From the NCBI GenBank assembly GCA_965153455.1, contig OZ234500.1:6386001-6450000 (forward strand): 64,000 nt of DNA, in the 5' to 3' direction. The translations under genes were made by a program, and so were the position numbers. The notes under the pieces were generated by a model, which saw nothing but the letters and a program-made list of their open reading frames with translations, made no database searches and had not been told where the DNA came from. Shown here one piece after another: positions 24,190-36,699 of the stretch (the stretch's first letter is position 1; every line of letters begins with the position of its first letter). Origin of the DNA: Sphagnum compactum (Eukaryota > Bryophyta > Sphagnopsida > Sphagnales).

Positions 24190-26300
24190 TCATTCCTCAT
24201 TCAACACAACACAACTTGGTTGGTTCCAATCCAAGCCCCATATACAGCACACCCATTTTCCAATTGAAACCCAATTTAAACACCATTTCAGGTACTTGAT
24301 CCTGGATGCTGCTCACTACTACTACTACCTTTCATGGATGGAGACATCAATTGAATGCAAGGAAAAGTAGGAAGAGGCAAGTGCGAAGCATGTTCCCCAG
24401 ATCAATCTGCTCTTTTCTAAATTGGGAAAAGAACACTTTCCTGGAGCAGCCCGAGCTCAAGCCCAAGTGGCAGCCCAAGCCTTTCTGGTCTTGACTGCAA
24501 TCACTGCGATTCTGATGCCTTTTTTTTGGGTGTTGCATACTCAGCTGGGCCCAGCTCTTGTTTTAAAACCTTGGGGTTTGCTACACGCCACTTGTGACCC
24601 CGTGCCAATGCTTGTTTTTCTTATTGTCCTGTTGCGAACACGCAGTACCCTACCTACTTTGCAAAAGTCCGACTGCTGGTTTTCGTGTTCTCTGCTTTTG
24701 AAACTCCAAAGGTACAATGGAGTCAAACATGTTCATTTATCTGTTATTTGGTGGCCTCCACTTGGGGCCACCACTTGGGAGACCCAGACACTCATATGAG
24801 TACATAGAGTTTCTGTTTGTGAAATTTGAGTCTTTCAAATATGTAAGATTCTTGTGCTCTGTGAGGTGCATCCTCAAAAATGTAAGTTGCTCCACTTTTG
24901 GAAGAGGCCATCTTATAAAATTGCTATTTTTCATTTAGGAGAGATTCAGCCCTTCGCCATAAGCTTTATAGGGTCAATTGTTCTTTTTAAATCCTTTTGA
25001 CACACATACATAGCATTCTGAGGTCTAGAAAATAGACTACAAGATTCCTCGTGATGTGACAAAATCTCCCTTGTGCCAATTGCATTAGATAATGGCCATT
25101 CGTCAAAACCTAGCTTGTGCCATGCATAGTTTGGCTAAGTCTTCTTAACACCCATTACCTAATGCCTAACATGCTTGCATTGTTAATAACAACCATCTCA
25201 TGATCTTTTGAACACATGCACCTCCTCAATAGGTTTCACCTCGTGTTTAAAGTCATAAGAGGTCAAGGTTGCATGAAGATGAAGAGTTTTACAATTTAAT
25301 GAATTTCAATCCTACCTTCATTGTAGATTTGGTGTGAAGGTGAGTGCAAAAACTCTTCTTTTGGTTTAGAAAAGCCATGAGAAGACCAACCCTTTGTTAC
25401 AAAAGGCAAGAATTTTATGACTTGTTATGCAGAAATCTTACAATTTTTTTCAATTTGAATACTTCTAGTTTCTAGGTGGATCTACTACTGTAATTGGAAA
25501 GATCATGGCCTTTGCAAATGCAAATGATTCAACAATCTGGCATCTTTCTCATCAATGAAATTGCAAGGAATAATGTTATTGGAAACAATTTCTTTTCTTC
25601 TTTTTCAAAGGGATCAAAGGTTTCGAAATCATAAAATGATTTTTTTGCATATGGTGGTAACAAATCAAATATTCATAAATAGTTGTCAAAAAATGTTTGA
25701 AAGTAAGATAAATTGATGGATAATTTCCAAAAGTAGGACAATTTTTCTTATGAAAAAAAATGGTGGGCATTTAAAGTTCATCCTCATGTGGACATTACCT
25801 TTTCTTCTCAAAAGGATGTGAAAATGATTATGGATTCTTTGATGATACAAGGTGCAATTCTAAAAGAAATAGACTCGGTGAAAAGTTTGAAAAAATCGGA
25901 AAACATTTTCGAACTTTAGCAACATTGTTGGACTTATCTTAATGCAACATATCATATTGTGTAAATATTTGTCTACACAAGTAGAGTTATGTTACAAATA
26001 TGGTAATTGAAGGTAATATATTGGAAGTTACATAGAACATTTGCATCAATTCAATTGCACAACGACTTTATTATTTAGTTTGTATTAAAGTTGGAGTCTA
26101 TGGTTGTGTAAGAAATTTTTAATTCGATCATTTAAAACATTATTACAAATCGTGATTTCTTAAGAGGTTCATGTTGATTAATTTGTCATTTTTGAATAAT
26201 GGACATGTATATTTTTATTAAAGTTAAAGGTTTGAATCACACATATTTTTTGACTAATCAATTTGATTATAGTGATTTATTTGATTTAATACATATAATC
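24190..26300. other. Spacer without recognised gene
   Basis: Several short open frames around 24.3-24.9 kb lack conserved motifs. The rest is AT-rich. No RNA gene seen. Confidence 0.5.
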
Positions 26301-26314
26301 AAGTTGTACAACTT

Positions 26315-26580
26315 TAGTCAATGTTTAATGGTTTTTAATCAAATGGAACACTTAACCAAAATGGCCAATGTTCTTTAATCAAATTGATCAATGATTTTTA
26401 ATCAAGTGAAACATTTAACCAAAATGACCAACGATCTTTAGTCAAAATGATTAATGATTTTTAATCAAATGCAACATTTAGTTAAGATGACCAATGATAT
26501 TTAGTCAAAATGATCAATGGTCTTTAATCAAATGCAGCATTTAGTTAAGATGACCAATAATCTTTAGTCAAATTACATTA
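26315..26580. repeat. About 64-bp tandem repeat, 4 copies, ending next to a solo LTR
   Basis: Units alternate TTTTTAATCAAATG, AACATTTA and GATGACCAATGAT-like blocks. Each unit looks like two related halves (TTTAGTCAAAATGATCAATG), so it grew by duplication of a shorter motif. It stops about 20 bp before the target duplication of the solo LTR. Confidence 0.85.
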
Positions 26581-26600
26581 TGTATCAACCTTTACCTATT

Positions 26601-27420
26601 TGACGCGCTCCCAAGTTCCTAATTAGACCCAAGATGGGTCTAGGTTATTTAAACAGCGGAATTGTGAGGAATTCGGGGCACGCTCCCAGCTCTCAGTACT
26701 AAAAGTGGTAGAGGGGTGTGTTGAGGTTTCGGGATGGGACTAGGAAGAGTGACAAACTTTAGTTACTCACTCGAATCTGCATCAAACGAACCAACAAGTT
26801 GGTTAGTTCACTTTCTGGATCACTTTTAGTGCTAGGACAAGCCACGGGCAACTCTGGACTCACAAGATTCACCATGGTCCGGACTCGAGGGAAGCCACCA
26901 CTTCCCCCATATAGTATTCTCTGCATCTCTCTGCGGAGCCTACATTCGAATGGCTTTTTGTCCTGGTACTCCCAAGGAGGAGTCCTGAAACTGTCCTGGT
27001 TTGGACTTTCGCAACTTTGCGAGACTATAACTTTTTGCTCAGACCTTCAATTGAGACAAGGTATAAAGCAAAGTTGTAGCTCTCGTCGAGAGCTTTCCAA
27101 CGGTGTGTCACACTTTACCTGCACGCACCAGGGTCGGGTCGATTCCTGATTTTTAGTGGTCGGGAGTCAAATTGCCAGTTTGACTCCTGGCCTTTCTTTT
27201 GGTCATAACTTGTGTTGCAAATGTTCAAATGACTCATGCGAGCCCATTTTCGACATCTACATTTCAATAGCTTTTCAATTATATAAAGAATTCCTCAATG
27301 CGAGGTGGTTTGACCCCTGCAATCGAACTCTGAAGTTTCGGGACTCCCGGAGGATTCCCAAGTCCCCATTTCGGGAGTGTGAGTCTCATCCTCACACTCT
27401 CTCAAAGTAGGGTTGCGACA
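26601..27420. mobile_element. Solo LTR (820 bp) with 5-bp target duplication
   Basis: Starts TGACGCGCTCC, ends GGGTTGCGACA (TG...CA). It is flanked by identical CTATT copies at 26596-26600 and 27421-27425. It is clearly more GC-rich than its surroundings, and no internal region or second LTR lies nearby. This is the expected product of LTR-LTR recombination. The inner part contains an AACTTTTTGCTC-type block like those in LTRs of plant elements. Orientation not determined. Confidence 0.88.
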
Positions 27421-27425
27421 CTATT

Positions 27426-28225
27426 CATCCATCTATTTATTTAAATATTTATTTACTTACCTATTATTCATCCACCAACCTACCTATTACTTACATGCTT
27501 ACTCACATATTTACCTATAATTTTTCACTTTTATACAAGCTACCTATTTAACTACCCACCTATTTAAACATATTATCTACCAACTTATCCACCCACTTAC
27601 CTACCTAAATTTAACCATTTGGGTGTAGCCACTAGGTTTAACCAATACATCACAAATTTAGCATGTGACGAATTAATAATGAAAATCGTATGAAGTTTGT
27701 TCATTCATAAATTCGTGTATTTTCGCACAAATATTATGCATTGAAAACACGTTTGACACATAGATAAATGTGTTGATGGACAAAGTGCGAACCTATGAAT
27801 GAACAAATGTCACATGAATTTTGCATCTTCTAATAAATCTATTTTTCAAATGTGTTTTGAATGCATGATATTAGTGCGTGAAATGTACGAATTATGATTG
27901 AACAAATTTTGCACAATTTTCATTATTAAATCATATATGCTAAGTTTGTGATGTATGTTTAGCGCATAGATTAGTCATTAGGTTTACCCAAAGTTTAGTT
28001 AAATTCTAACCAATAGGTTTAACTTAAATTTAACCAGCGGGTTTAACTACTATGTTTAGCCATTAAATTTGGCATTAAAATTAGTTTAAATTTAACTATT
28101 GATCAATAAGTATAACTTAAGTTTAAACATTAGGTATAGCCTAGGTTTAGCCATTATATTTAATCACTAAATTTACCCACTAGGTTTAACTTAAGTTTAA
28201 CCGTTATGTTCAACCATTAAAAAAA
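27426..28225. repeat. Degenerate short-period repeats (ACCTATT and TTTAACC types)
   Basis: 27426-27610 is a loose CCTA/TTTA-rich series. 27950-28225 repeats TAGGTTTAACTTAAGTTTAACCATT with drift. Neither has an open frame. Confidence 0.6.
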
Positions 28226-28329
28226 ATTTAGTGCTAATCATTCAAAGGATTTTTGTGAAAAAAATGCACCAAAGTTGGTCCATTTTGAGTAATTTTTTGG
28301 TATGAAGTTTTCATATTTAAATAATAAGT

Positions 28330-28780
28330 TCCAGTAAGTTGCTAGAATATATAGAGTGATTCTTCAAATATCTTCTTTCCTCTTTTAAATGTAGCCAAAT
28401 TTGGCTAATTCCTCTTGTAGATGATAGCCATTGTGGCTACATCACAAAATTGAAAAAAAAGACAAAAAGAACTTGCTCACAGCCTAATGGCAGCCAGAGT
28501 CAGCCTTTTTCTTTTCATTGCCAAAATGTCACCTAAAAGGAAAATAATAATAATAAAAAAGTGACTTTTGATGGTTTGAATCACCAAGACAGGTGGAAAA
28601 TAATAGTGAAAATCGTCAGGTTTCTATACTTGGTTTTCGTTATGTAGCCAAAACTATAGAAGGATGATTAAATAATTGTATTTCATATTTAGTTTATAGC
28701 CAGATTTGGTTAAGTCTTTTTAGGGACAATCTTCACTTTTTCTATGGATGATTGCCACTTTGGCTACATCAAAAAAATCT
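28330..28780. repeat. Dispersed AT-rich repeat copies (also at 33110-33280)
   Basis: Two copies here (about 28370-28445 and 28640-28775) and one inside the large intron of the kinase-jacalin gene (about 33110-33280). They share AGAAGGATGATTAAA, TTTATAGCCA and GATTGCCATTTTGGCTACATC-like blocks in the same order. No terminal inverted repeats or target duplications could be fixed by eye. Confidence 0.55.
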
Positions 28781-29337
28781 TAAAAAAAACTCGGCCAAAG
28801 TGAATGAGCACCCCACCAACACACCATCCATTGGAAGTCTCTTACCACTCCATTGGTGAGTGGTTGGATGAAACATTTTGGTATGCAGTGTTTTTTTTCC
28901 CCCAATTTTGTGATAAAACTGAAGTGGTGATGATTGTCCATAACATGATTTAGCCAAATTTGCAAATGAACAAAATATGACAGTAAAAACACTTATGCAT
29001 CCTTTTATATTGTTGGCTATCTGTTGGAACTTCTTACAGAATCCGACAATATTCTAAGAAATATGTAGGAACATATATCTTCAAAACTTGAAGATTAGAA
29101 AATCTAAAAAAGAAATTATTTATAATCATAATGAGAAAAATCAACCTGAAAAGAAAAACGCTGCTCATATTATGTTTTAAAGGATACGTCATTTAGGTAG
29201 GCAAGTAAGATAATAGGTACCTACCTAAGTAGGTAAATGAATGTACATTGGTAGGCCTCATGGGTTGTTAGCAGGTAGTAAAAACATAAAGTGGGCTAAC
29301 CACCATGGCTAACTAAAGGACTGGCACACAATGGAAA

Positions 29338-29919
29338 ATGTTTCCTGTCCATCCACCATTCATCCCCTCATGGTCCAATTATGGCTGTAGGGTCACTCTT
29401 ATTCTGGCCCTACCTCATGAGTTGCATAGAAACCGACCTTACTTTTTTGACGCTGCGTCAGCTGTTGAATTCATCAAATTTCCTCCTTATCACTTATTCT
29501 TGCTGTTAGGTAGGACTTGGCATGCTCAGAGCAGCTCCACCCATGCTCAGTATGGGGTACTGCAACAATATTTTCTCACACCCAAGACTCAAGATTACTT
29601 ATTCCTAACCTCACTCATTAAACTGGGACTGCAAAAGATGGGACTCCAGAGTTCAGAGACTCCTAATATAGAAACCCACATGGTCGGATCAAACAATCTA
29701 GTCTATCAACTGCAGGTGATGCCGCTTTGCGCTTTGCTATGCCTTTTGTCGGGGTCAGCATCCTGTGCAAAAATGCTGGGCCAATACCATTTTGCTAAGC
29801 CAAGCCGGCATGTTTTGACCTTTCTTCATCCAAACTTTGCACTATTGGTGAAGTTGCTCTCACAACATCGGTATATGCCCTACAATCCTAATCATCCCAA
29901 CACGGAGGAGGCTGCCTAA
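29338..29919 (+). other. 193-codon open frame, no known motif
   Basis: An ATG-initiated frame runs 29338-29919. It has no domain I recognise, and its last 20 codons (PNHPNTEEAA) fall inside a repeat that recurs near 36.72 kb (PNHPNAEEAA). It may be a relic of a dispersed element rather than a gene. Confidence 0.25.
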
Positions 29920-30860
29920 TGTTGGTAGAACCTACTGGGATGCATTTTTTAAAGAAAGTTTGTTGCAATGATTTGGTTTATTGGCTCTGGGCCTGCGGTG
30001 GCCTAGTCACCCTCAGACTACAGAATGATGAAGAGTTCATTTGTCTCACATTTTGAGGAATGTTCACTCGTTGTTAAGTTTTTGGGAATGTCATGGAACA
30101 TTTCAGCTTTCTACAATGCTCAGAAATCAGCATTATTTTAGTGACATAGCATTGCGATTGGGGTGTATAATAAGAAATTACTCCATTTGATCCAAGACAT
30201 TTTGTCAAATTCATTTATATAATAGATCCAGCTTTTGATGTAATATTCGTTTTCTTTCACATGAAAGACATCATTCTAGGTTAAATAACATCATCTTTCA
30301 TATACTTTACCCTAGGGTCAATTTCATCATTAAATAATCCTCGAAATAATGTAATGATTTTTTGTGAAAATATGAAATCTGACCCTCATAGGCTCATTGA
30401 AAACCATTATAATTATTGCAAGCTACAATCTGAATAATTTCATCTTAGATCACAAAATAATAATAATTTCTAATTTATGAATTAAAAAAAAAAGAGAATC
30501 ATTTTGTCAATGTGGAAGCTGGCCTTAGGCTATGGCATGATATGTGACCAAAATTTGGGCCTTGCACAGTCCATCATTGCCATAACCATCAACAAACTGC
30601 ACGTATTCACAAGTTCTTCCTTTATTCCATTCTTGCAAGTCCTCCACAAATTAGTAACAACATGACTCTTAAAAACTCGACACAAATTTATGGCAGGTGG
30701 ACAATCAAATGTAACTGCCCCAACATGCAATTTAGAAATTTGTTGACCTGAATTTGGAAATGTCAAAACCTTATATCAAATTATCATAAAGCTAGCATGA
30801 CACAGTATTAAGAAAATCCACAATTGCCTTCATGTCCGTGTATATGAAATATTGTTCACA
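29855..30860 (+). repeat. Direct repeat, copy A (downstream of kinase-jacalin gene)
   Basis: Colinear with 36700-37968 in scattered blocks: CCTAATCATCC...GAGGAGGCTGCC, CTCAGAAATCAGCATTATT, CCAAGACATTTTGTCAAATTC, ATCAAATGTAACTGC and CCACAATTGCCTTCATGT. Copies have diverged by substitutions and indels; copy B is longer. No LTR-like TG...CA ends found. Confidence 0.75.
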
Positions 30861-31421
30861 TTTTGAAACTTATACAAGATACCTAAAGCAGACATGAAGG
30901 TGTTAAAATTTAATATCTAAATTTGAACTCAATTTCTTTTCCCATACAATTGGTTATTTCAAAATTGAAACCAAAGTTGAATAATCACATAAAATGCACA
31001 TGGTGAGTTCAAATAAGCACACGAACTTAGCATATATTTCAACTTAAAATTTAGGAAAATGTGAAGGTTATACATATATCTCATGCTTGCCACCAATGGA
31101 TGAATGGAATAACAGTGTTAATGGATGAATTTCATATATTAACTATAGATGAAATTACATAAACCATTGTAATATGAGGCTATGACCTTTGTTGTTGTAG
31201 GAACTATAATGCAATTGATTAATGTCATTAATACATAAAATAGAAAACAAAGAAATTTGTTAAATAGAAGTCAGAGGTTATAATGATACTACAAAGCCTC
31301 CATCTCCATTGAACTTCAAGCAAAATCAACCTTTAGGCCAAGTCTTATGTTCCCTTATAGGAAGGTCTACTGACCAATGTGACTCAATACCTTTCCAAGT
31401 TCACATAAACCAATGTTACAA

Positions 31422-34400
31422 TCAAGTGCCATTATTCAATACTCCAATTTGATCAAGACACATGCCAGATCTTCCAAAAAAGCCCACTACCTTCCCAATG
31501 TCACTTTTGAAGCGCTCATGATCTTTTGCATGACTACCATAGGGGCCATAGGTTTTGATATTGGACTTGAATGTAATGGAAGAAATAGTTGTCAGGGGTC
31601 CTCCGCAATCAACAGCAGGTGTTACACCATAATATCCCTCAATTTGTTGGAGGTATTCAAGGGGGTAATCAAATGTTATCTGCACAAGAGACAATGACAT
31701 ATAAATCAATTGACCAATTCAAAAATTATCAATGCTTCAACTAAATTTACATTGTGGTTCCATCAATATTCACAAACTTCAATAAGTGTGTTCACAATTG
31801 CCATTTGTTTAATCAATCGAGCTAGTATTTCGCATTTTGTACAAACGAAACAACCATAATGCACACAATTTTTTCAATTTCAAAACTGAAATTAAACTGA
31901 ATTATGGAAATGTTATATTCTGATGTTTGTCCACGTCTTTATTTTACCATTTTAAGTATTTCAATATCCAAGCAATATGCTGAAACAACATTATGGACAT
32001 CCTTAGGTTGATAGTGCAAGTAATACTATGCTAACTGTGACAATTGCTGTTCTATATTATTAGATATATTTTAAATGGAATGTAATAAGCGAAGCTTACT
32101 TCAGTTTCAGGTCCAAGACCAAGTTGACCATGTGTACAGTGAAATGCTTGTCCTTCTTTATCATATTGAACACGAAGACACCAAACAACATGTTTCTTAG
32201 CAGTAAAGCTAATCGTCAGCTTTCTAATGCCAGTTGCAAAGCCATCAAAAAAAGGACCTCCACCATGTCCTCCCCACGGACCTTGGACCTGTTGATATAT
32301 TACCATGCGTTATGAATTAATGCATAATATGAAAACATTTGCATAATGTTTTAGAGCATCATCACCAGAAACAAAAGTTCATGGTTATGTTATTGTGACC
32401 ATGGTTGATATAGGTCAATGGAAAATCGTAATGAACTGATACTTCATGCATTTCACTGAAACATGAAAAACAATATAATTTGTTGGATTGAAGTCAAAAG
32501 TTCAATTCCCCCACAAGTATGAATCATCTACCTTTTGAATGTGTTTCATAGTCCGTAATTTTGTATCCACGTTTTGCAGTAGGAGTTGATCGCCTACAAA
32601 ATCAGTGAAAGAAAATTGAACTCAATTAAGAAATTGAGTTTAGTGCAAACTTCATAATATAAGCATCAATCCGAACGTGATTGAAAAACTTTGCATTAAT
32701 TTTCTTTTGTAATCAATGAACGAGCATGCAAATTATATGTGTATACAAAACTATACCCACACACACATGTGCATATATGAAAGAGGCCGTATAATTATCA
32801 TATCATTTTAAAATCAGCATGCCAAGTGGAAATCATATAGTTAACTTAAGTCATTTTACATTAAAAAGATTCTTGTGATTTCCACAAGTTTTTCAAATGT
32901 ACTCGATTCAGGACCTTACCTACAGTTCTAATTTCAGTCTGACCTTTATTAAATGATCCTCCCCAAGTTGATATTCTCTCTAAATTCATAAAATTTTAAT
33001 CCACCAATGTTGTTCATGTTATCTTAAATGATATTCTCTTATTTCTAATATCTAATAAATTTCGGAAAATATTTGTTTAAGGAGATCTAAATGTTTATTA
33101 TGAGCCAACCATATTTTCATTTGCGGTTTCAGTGTGTAGTTAGAATTATAAAAGGATGATTAAACATTTGTTCTTCATATTTGATTTATAGTCAAATATT
33201 GTTAAAATATTCGAAAGGACAATTGTCATTTTTTCTTTCCCTCTTTTGGTGGATAATAGCCATTTTGGCTGCATAAAAAGTTTCTAAAAAGCATTGAACA
33301 TCATAAATAGGTTTAATGTCATGGTCAGCATGGTTTTTTAGTATAATATTAATGTTTGTAACCTTGTAATGCACTTTCTGGCCCCCCATTATAAAAAAAA
33401 GATAACATGAATTTATTACACATTTAGATTCCTTTGGTTTCATCTCCTAGCTCCTAAGCATAAATCTGTTTTTATTTGATACATCATCATTTATCAAAGC
33501 AACCTTGATTTCATGATATTCTTCAAATTTTATATTATTTTGTCCATTGACCATATCATTTAATGAGATCAAATTGTAGATTAAAGTGGATTTATAATTT
33601 ATTGTGAAACCCTTCTTAATGTCGGGGCTTTAGTATAGGAGAAGGTTTTGTAATCGGTACCTTCTGGATTTAAGGTCTCATCCCCAGGTTGATGGGCCAA
33701 AGGGAGGGGTCAAAAATCTGGAAAGTATTGGTTACGAAACTATTTCGTATGTGAAATCTAGCTCCATTTTTGTTTTCTACTTCTTTGGGTTTTTTTGGCC
33801 ATCTTTTCGCTCTTTTCTCTTTACAATCATATTGTAATCAAAGCTAAGGGCGGATCTCCTGAGACATCTATCATGGCAGTGGAGCGGATCTCCCGAGGCA
33901 GAAGGACGACACTGACAGGCTGCATGGGGCCATTTTTATTGAAGAGAAGTAAAGAAAAGATGATGAAAAGAAAACAAAGAGATGAAACTGAAAACTGTTT
34001 CTAAAAACTGAAAAATATGAAATGCCCAGTGGCAGGCTGTACTGTACCTGCCAAAATCCGGAAATTACAAAGCGAAGTTTGGGCAGGTAAGGGACCTAAC
34101 AATACACTGCCAAAAATCGAGCTGGACTTTATAGGCTTGGAACAGGTAGTTTGGATGCCAGAGACAGACACAACTACTTTTATTTTATAGATGTAATTTA
34201 CCAGATGTTCCTTCCGTTATTGCAATACTTCCATGGGGGTGAATGAACAAGAACGCGAATGATGGCAGGGTGAAGGGCTCGTGCACTAACCTGTGAGGAG
34301 AAGACCTTTGATGTATCTCAATTCCTTGCAGATTTCTCTAAAATCGGGTCTGCCTGAAGGATCCTTCTCCCAACATCTTTGAAGCAGCAAAGCCAGTCTC

Positions 34401-35974
34401 CTCGGGCATCTCTCCGGAAGCTCTGGCTCCAAATCATCAGCTGCTGATGTTCTCCTCCTATTGAATGGTTCACCTCTTCTTCTTCTCTTGTGCACACCTC
34501 CAGGCAATGAATCTTCTGATCCTGTCATTAGTAACTCAAAGCAAATCATGGCGAAATCATACACGTCGTTTGCCGTGAATCGATCATCTTCTTCGTCTCC
34601 TTGAGAAGGAAGTGGCACCATTGTTGCATCGTGGTTGTCGTTCGTCTCGTCATCCATCATGGCCATCGACGTCTGCGAATTTGTCGATTTCAGAGTGCCA
34701 ACAACATCAGGTTTCTGATGCGAAGAAGAACATATGGAGCCTGTCCACTTTTTCGTCTCAGGTATGCCAAAGTGTGCGACCTTTGCGATTAAGTATCCTT
34801 CCATGTACTCAAGTTCAGGAACGCCTGCAAGAGGTTTCAGTAGAATGTTTGACGGCTTGAGGTCGCGGTGTGCAAAGCCCGTGTCGTGCAAGGATTTGAT
34901 CCCCTGTGCAATTTGCAGCATAAGATCCACTGATATGGGGATCGACAGCGGACCGGCATCGTCGATAAGCTCGGATCTTTTGCGCAGAAATTGATCCAGA
35001 TCCTCATACATCACATCCATGAGCGGCGCAGGGCAATTCTCGCTTTTTTTGTGATTATCTTCGTTGCAAGAAACTTTCGTAATCATGTCATGCGGATGAT
35101 CATGAGTACCAAGGGCGGCGCTCGGAACATCATCAGACGCTGCTGTGTTGAGATTCTCATCTTCAACACGGTGCCCGGGGAAAGCCTTTGTAACAGACTT
35201 TTCTCGTAACCATTCCGTTTCATGAACTAATGCAAAGCCACCTCTCCCTAACGATGTCGCCTGCGGGATATATGGAACATACACCTTCCACAAGGAGGTC
35301 CTGGACATTGAAATCGTTGCAGGATGGTCTGTTGATGCAGGCACGTCGTCAGTATTCAAGCTCTGGCTTAGCTGCACAGCAAGGGATGCTTCCGTCGGAC
35401 TGCAGACATGGTTGCTCTCTTTGCTAGCGTCGCAAACGTGGTCAAACTGCGTTAGGAGCTCCAAATGCGCCCTCAAATTCTCTCGGTCTTGCTGCGCAGC
35501 CCTCTCCAGTTTGAACATATCAAACACCCCCAGCTTACCATCACATCTTTCAGGCTCCAAAAAGCTGGTAGACTCCTTACCTGCAATACGAGTCTTCTCT
35601 CGAAGACAAAGGCAATAGAGAGTGAGAGTACACCACTCTACTTCATAAACTGCTTTAGCAAAGTACTCCCTGCTATGATGAGTGATCGCTGCTGCCTTCA
35701 GCCACTGTTCGTCACAACAGTCCTTTATAAGCGCCAAAGCCTCCATAACAACTCGATAGATTTCTTTGTAGAGCGCTGCGTTGGATCGTTGAAAGGCAAG
35801 AGAATCGGTGATAAGCTCCACAGACTGCAAAACTTCTTCACACTCTGAGAGTTTCTGCACAACATACTTACACTGATTTTTGTTGAGCTTGAAGAGTTGT
35901 TCATTTTCTCCGGACGTCAGTTCCTTGGCTTCGTCTATCGCCTCTCTCGCTGAGACCAAGAAATATGTGACCAT
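31422..35974 (-). CDS. DUF1221 (MLKL-like) pseudokinase fused to a C-terminal jacalin lectin
   Basis: Four exons join in phase to 730 aa: 35974-34291, 32593-32532, 32288-32100, 31679-31422; all introns GT-AG. Residues about 15-130 match the DUF1221 helical domain (LNKNQCKYVVQKL, LYKEIYRVVMEAL, WLKAAAITHHSREYFAKAVY). The kinase-like domain follows: glycine loop LGRGGFALV (243-250), candidate beta-3 Lys263, HRDLKPSN (369-376), HFG instead of DFG (401-403) and CWEKDPSGRPDF. A 21-residue linker exon leads into a jacalin domain (583-730) with GPWGGHGG, ITFDYPLEYL, KTYGPYG and VGFFGRSG. Known: DUF1221 kinases include plant MLKL proteins, which act in immunity; jacalins bind glycans. Start: first ATG in the frame. 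If exon 1 were not spliced, the kinase would end at a TAG two residues on. Confidence 0.7.
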
Positions 35975-36003
35975 GATGATGAGACACTCAAACGATCCGT
36001 CTT

Positions 36004-36137
36004 CCAAAATTCTTGAACAAAACAGTAACAGAGCTGATAAGGGGAAACTACTTCTCCTGTGCAAAGAATACCAAAATTCTTGAACAAAATAGTACAGATC
36101 TGATAAACGGAAATGATTTCTCCTGTGTAAAGAGAGT
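36004..36137. repeat. 67-bp tandem duplication just upstream of the kinase start codon
   Basis: Copies start at 36004 and 36071, both with CCAAAATTCTTGAACAAAA and TTCTCCTGTG blocks. The duplication lies in the 5' leader or promoter (minus strand) of the kinase-jacalin gene. The open frame runs through it but without an ATG. Confidence 0.85.
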
Positions 36138-36699
36138 ACCACAGCCAGATGCTACAAAACCGCTGAGGCTACAGTCAAAAGGACTGGGAGGCACGGCACA
36201 AATTACAATCTATGGCAAGCAAAGGAGAAACAAATTATCAACGGGAACGGCAAACCTGACACAAGATTTCAAGTACTTACGAGGAGATTATAAAGGCATG
36301 AGGAAAGTGCGTGTATGAGAGTCCCAGTCGCATCCGTCGGGTTTGAAAGCTCAAAAAATTCCTCGATTCAAGCTGCGTCACGGAAACGAAAGGAATAGAA
36401 AGACGAAAGCACTGAACACCGCAATCAATAGCTACAAAGAAAAAAATTGTCCACAAGACTTTTGAAGAAGGTCCTCCTATTTCGAGGCAAGAAGCAACTG
36501 TCACAAATTAGTAATTCTTCTCAATTTTTTTCGGGAACTGACAGACTGTCTCATTTCCTCCAATTGTCTACAAACTGAGCTTGACTTCTGGAAGGCATGG
36601 GGGATAGATTTTTTTTCCGCAACCAAGTAGGAGCAGTCCACGAGTGCACGAGGGACAATGCACACCTATTTACTTACTATTGTTGCTACAGTTTGCAGG

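Noticed and set aside
26799-27149. 116-codon frame inside the solo LTR as a gene
   Set aside because: Lies wholly within the LTR boundaries and has no known domain; open by chance in GC-richer sequence.
36004-36142. Extension of the kinase reading frame upstream of 35974
   Set aside because: The frame stays open to 36142 but has no ATG, and it crosses a 67-bp tandem duplication in both copies. I treat it as leader sequence.
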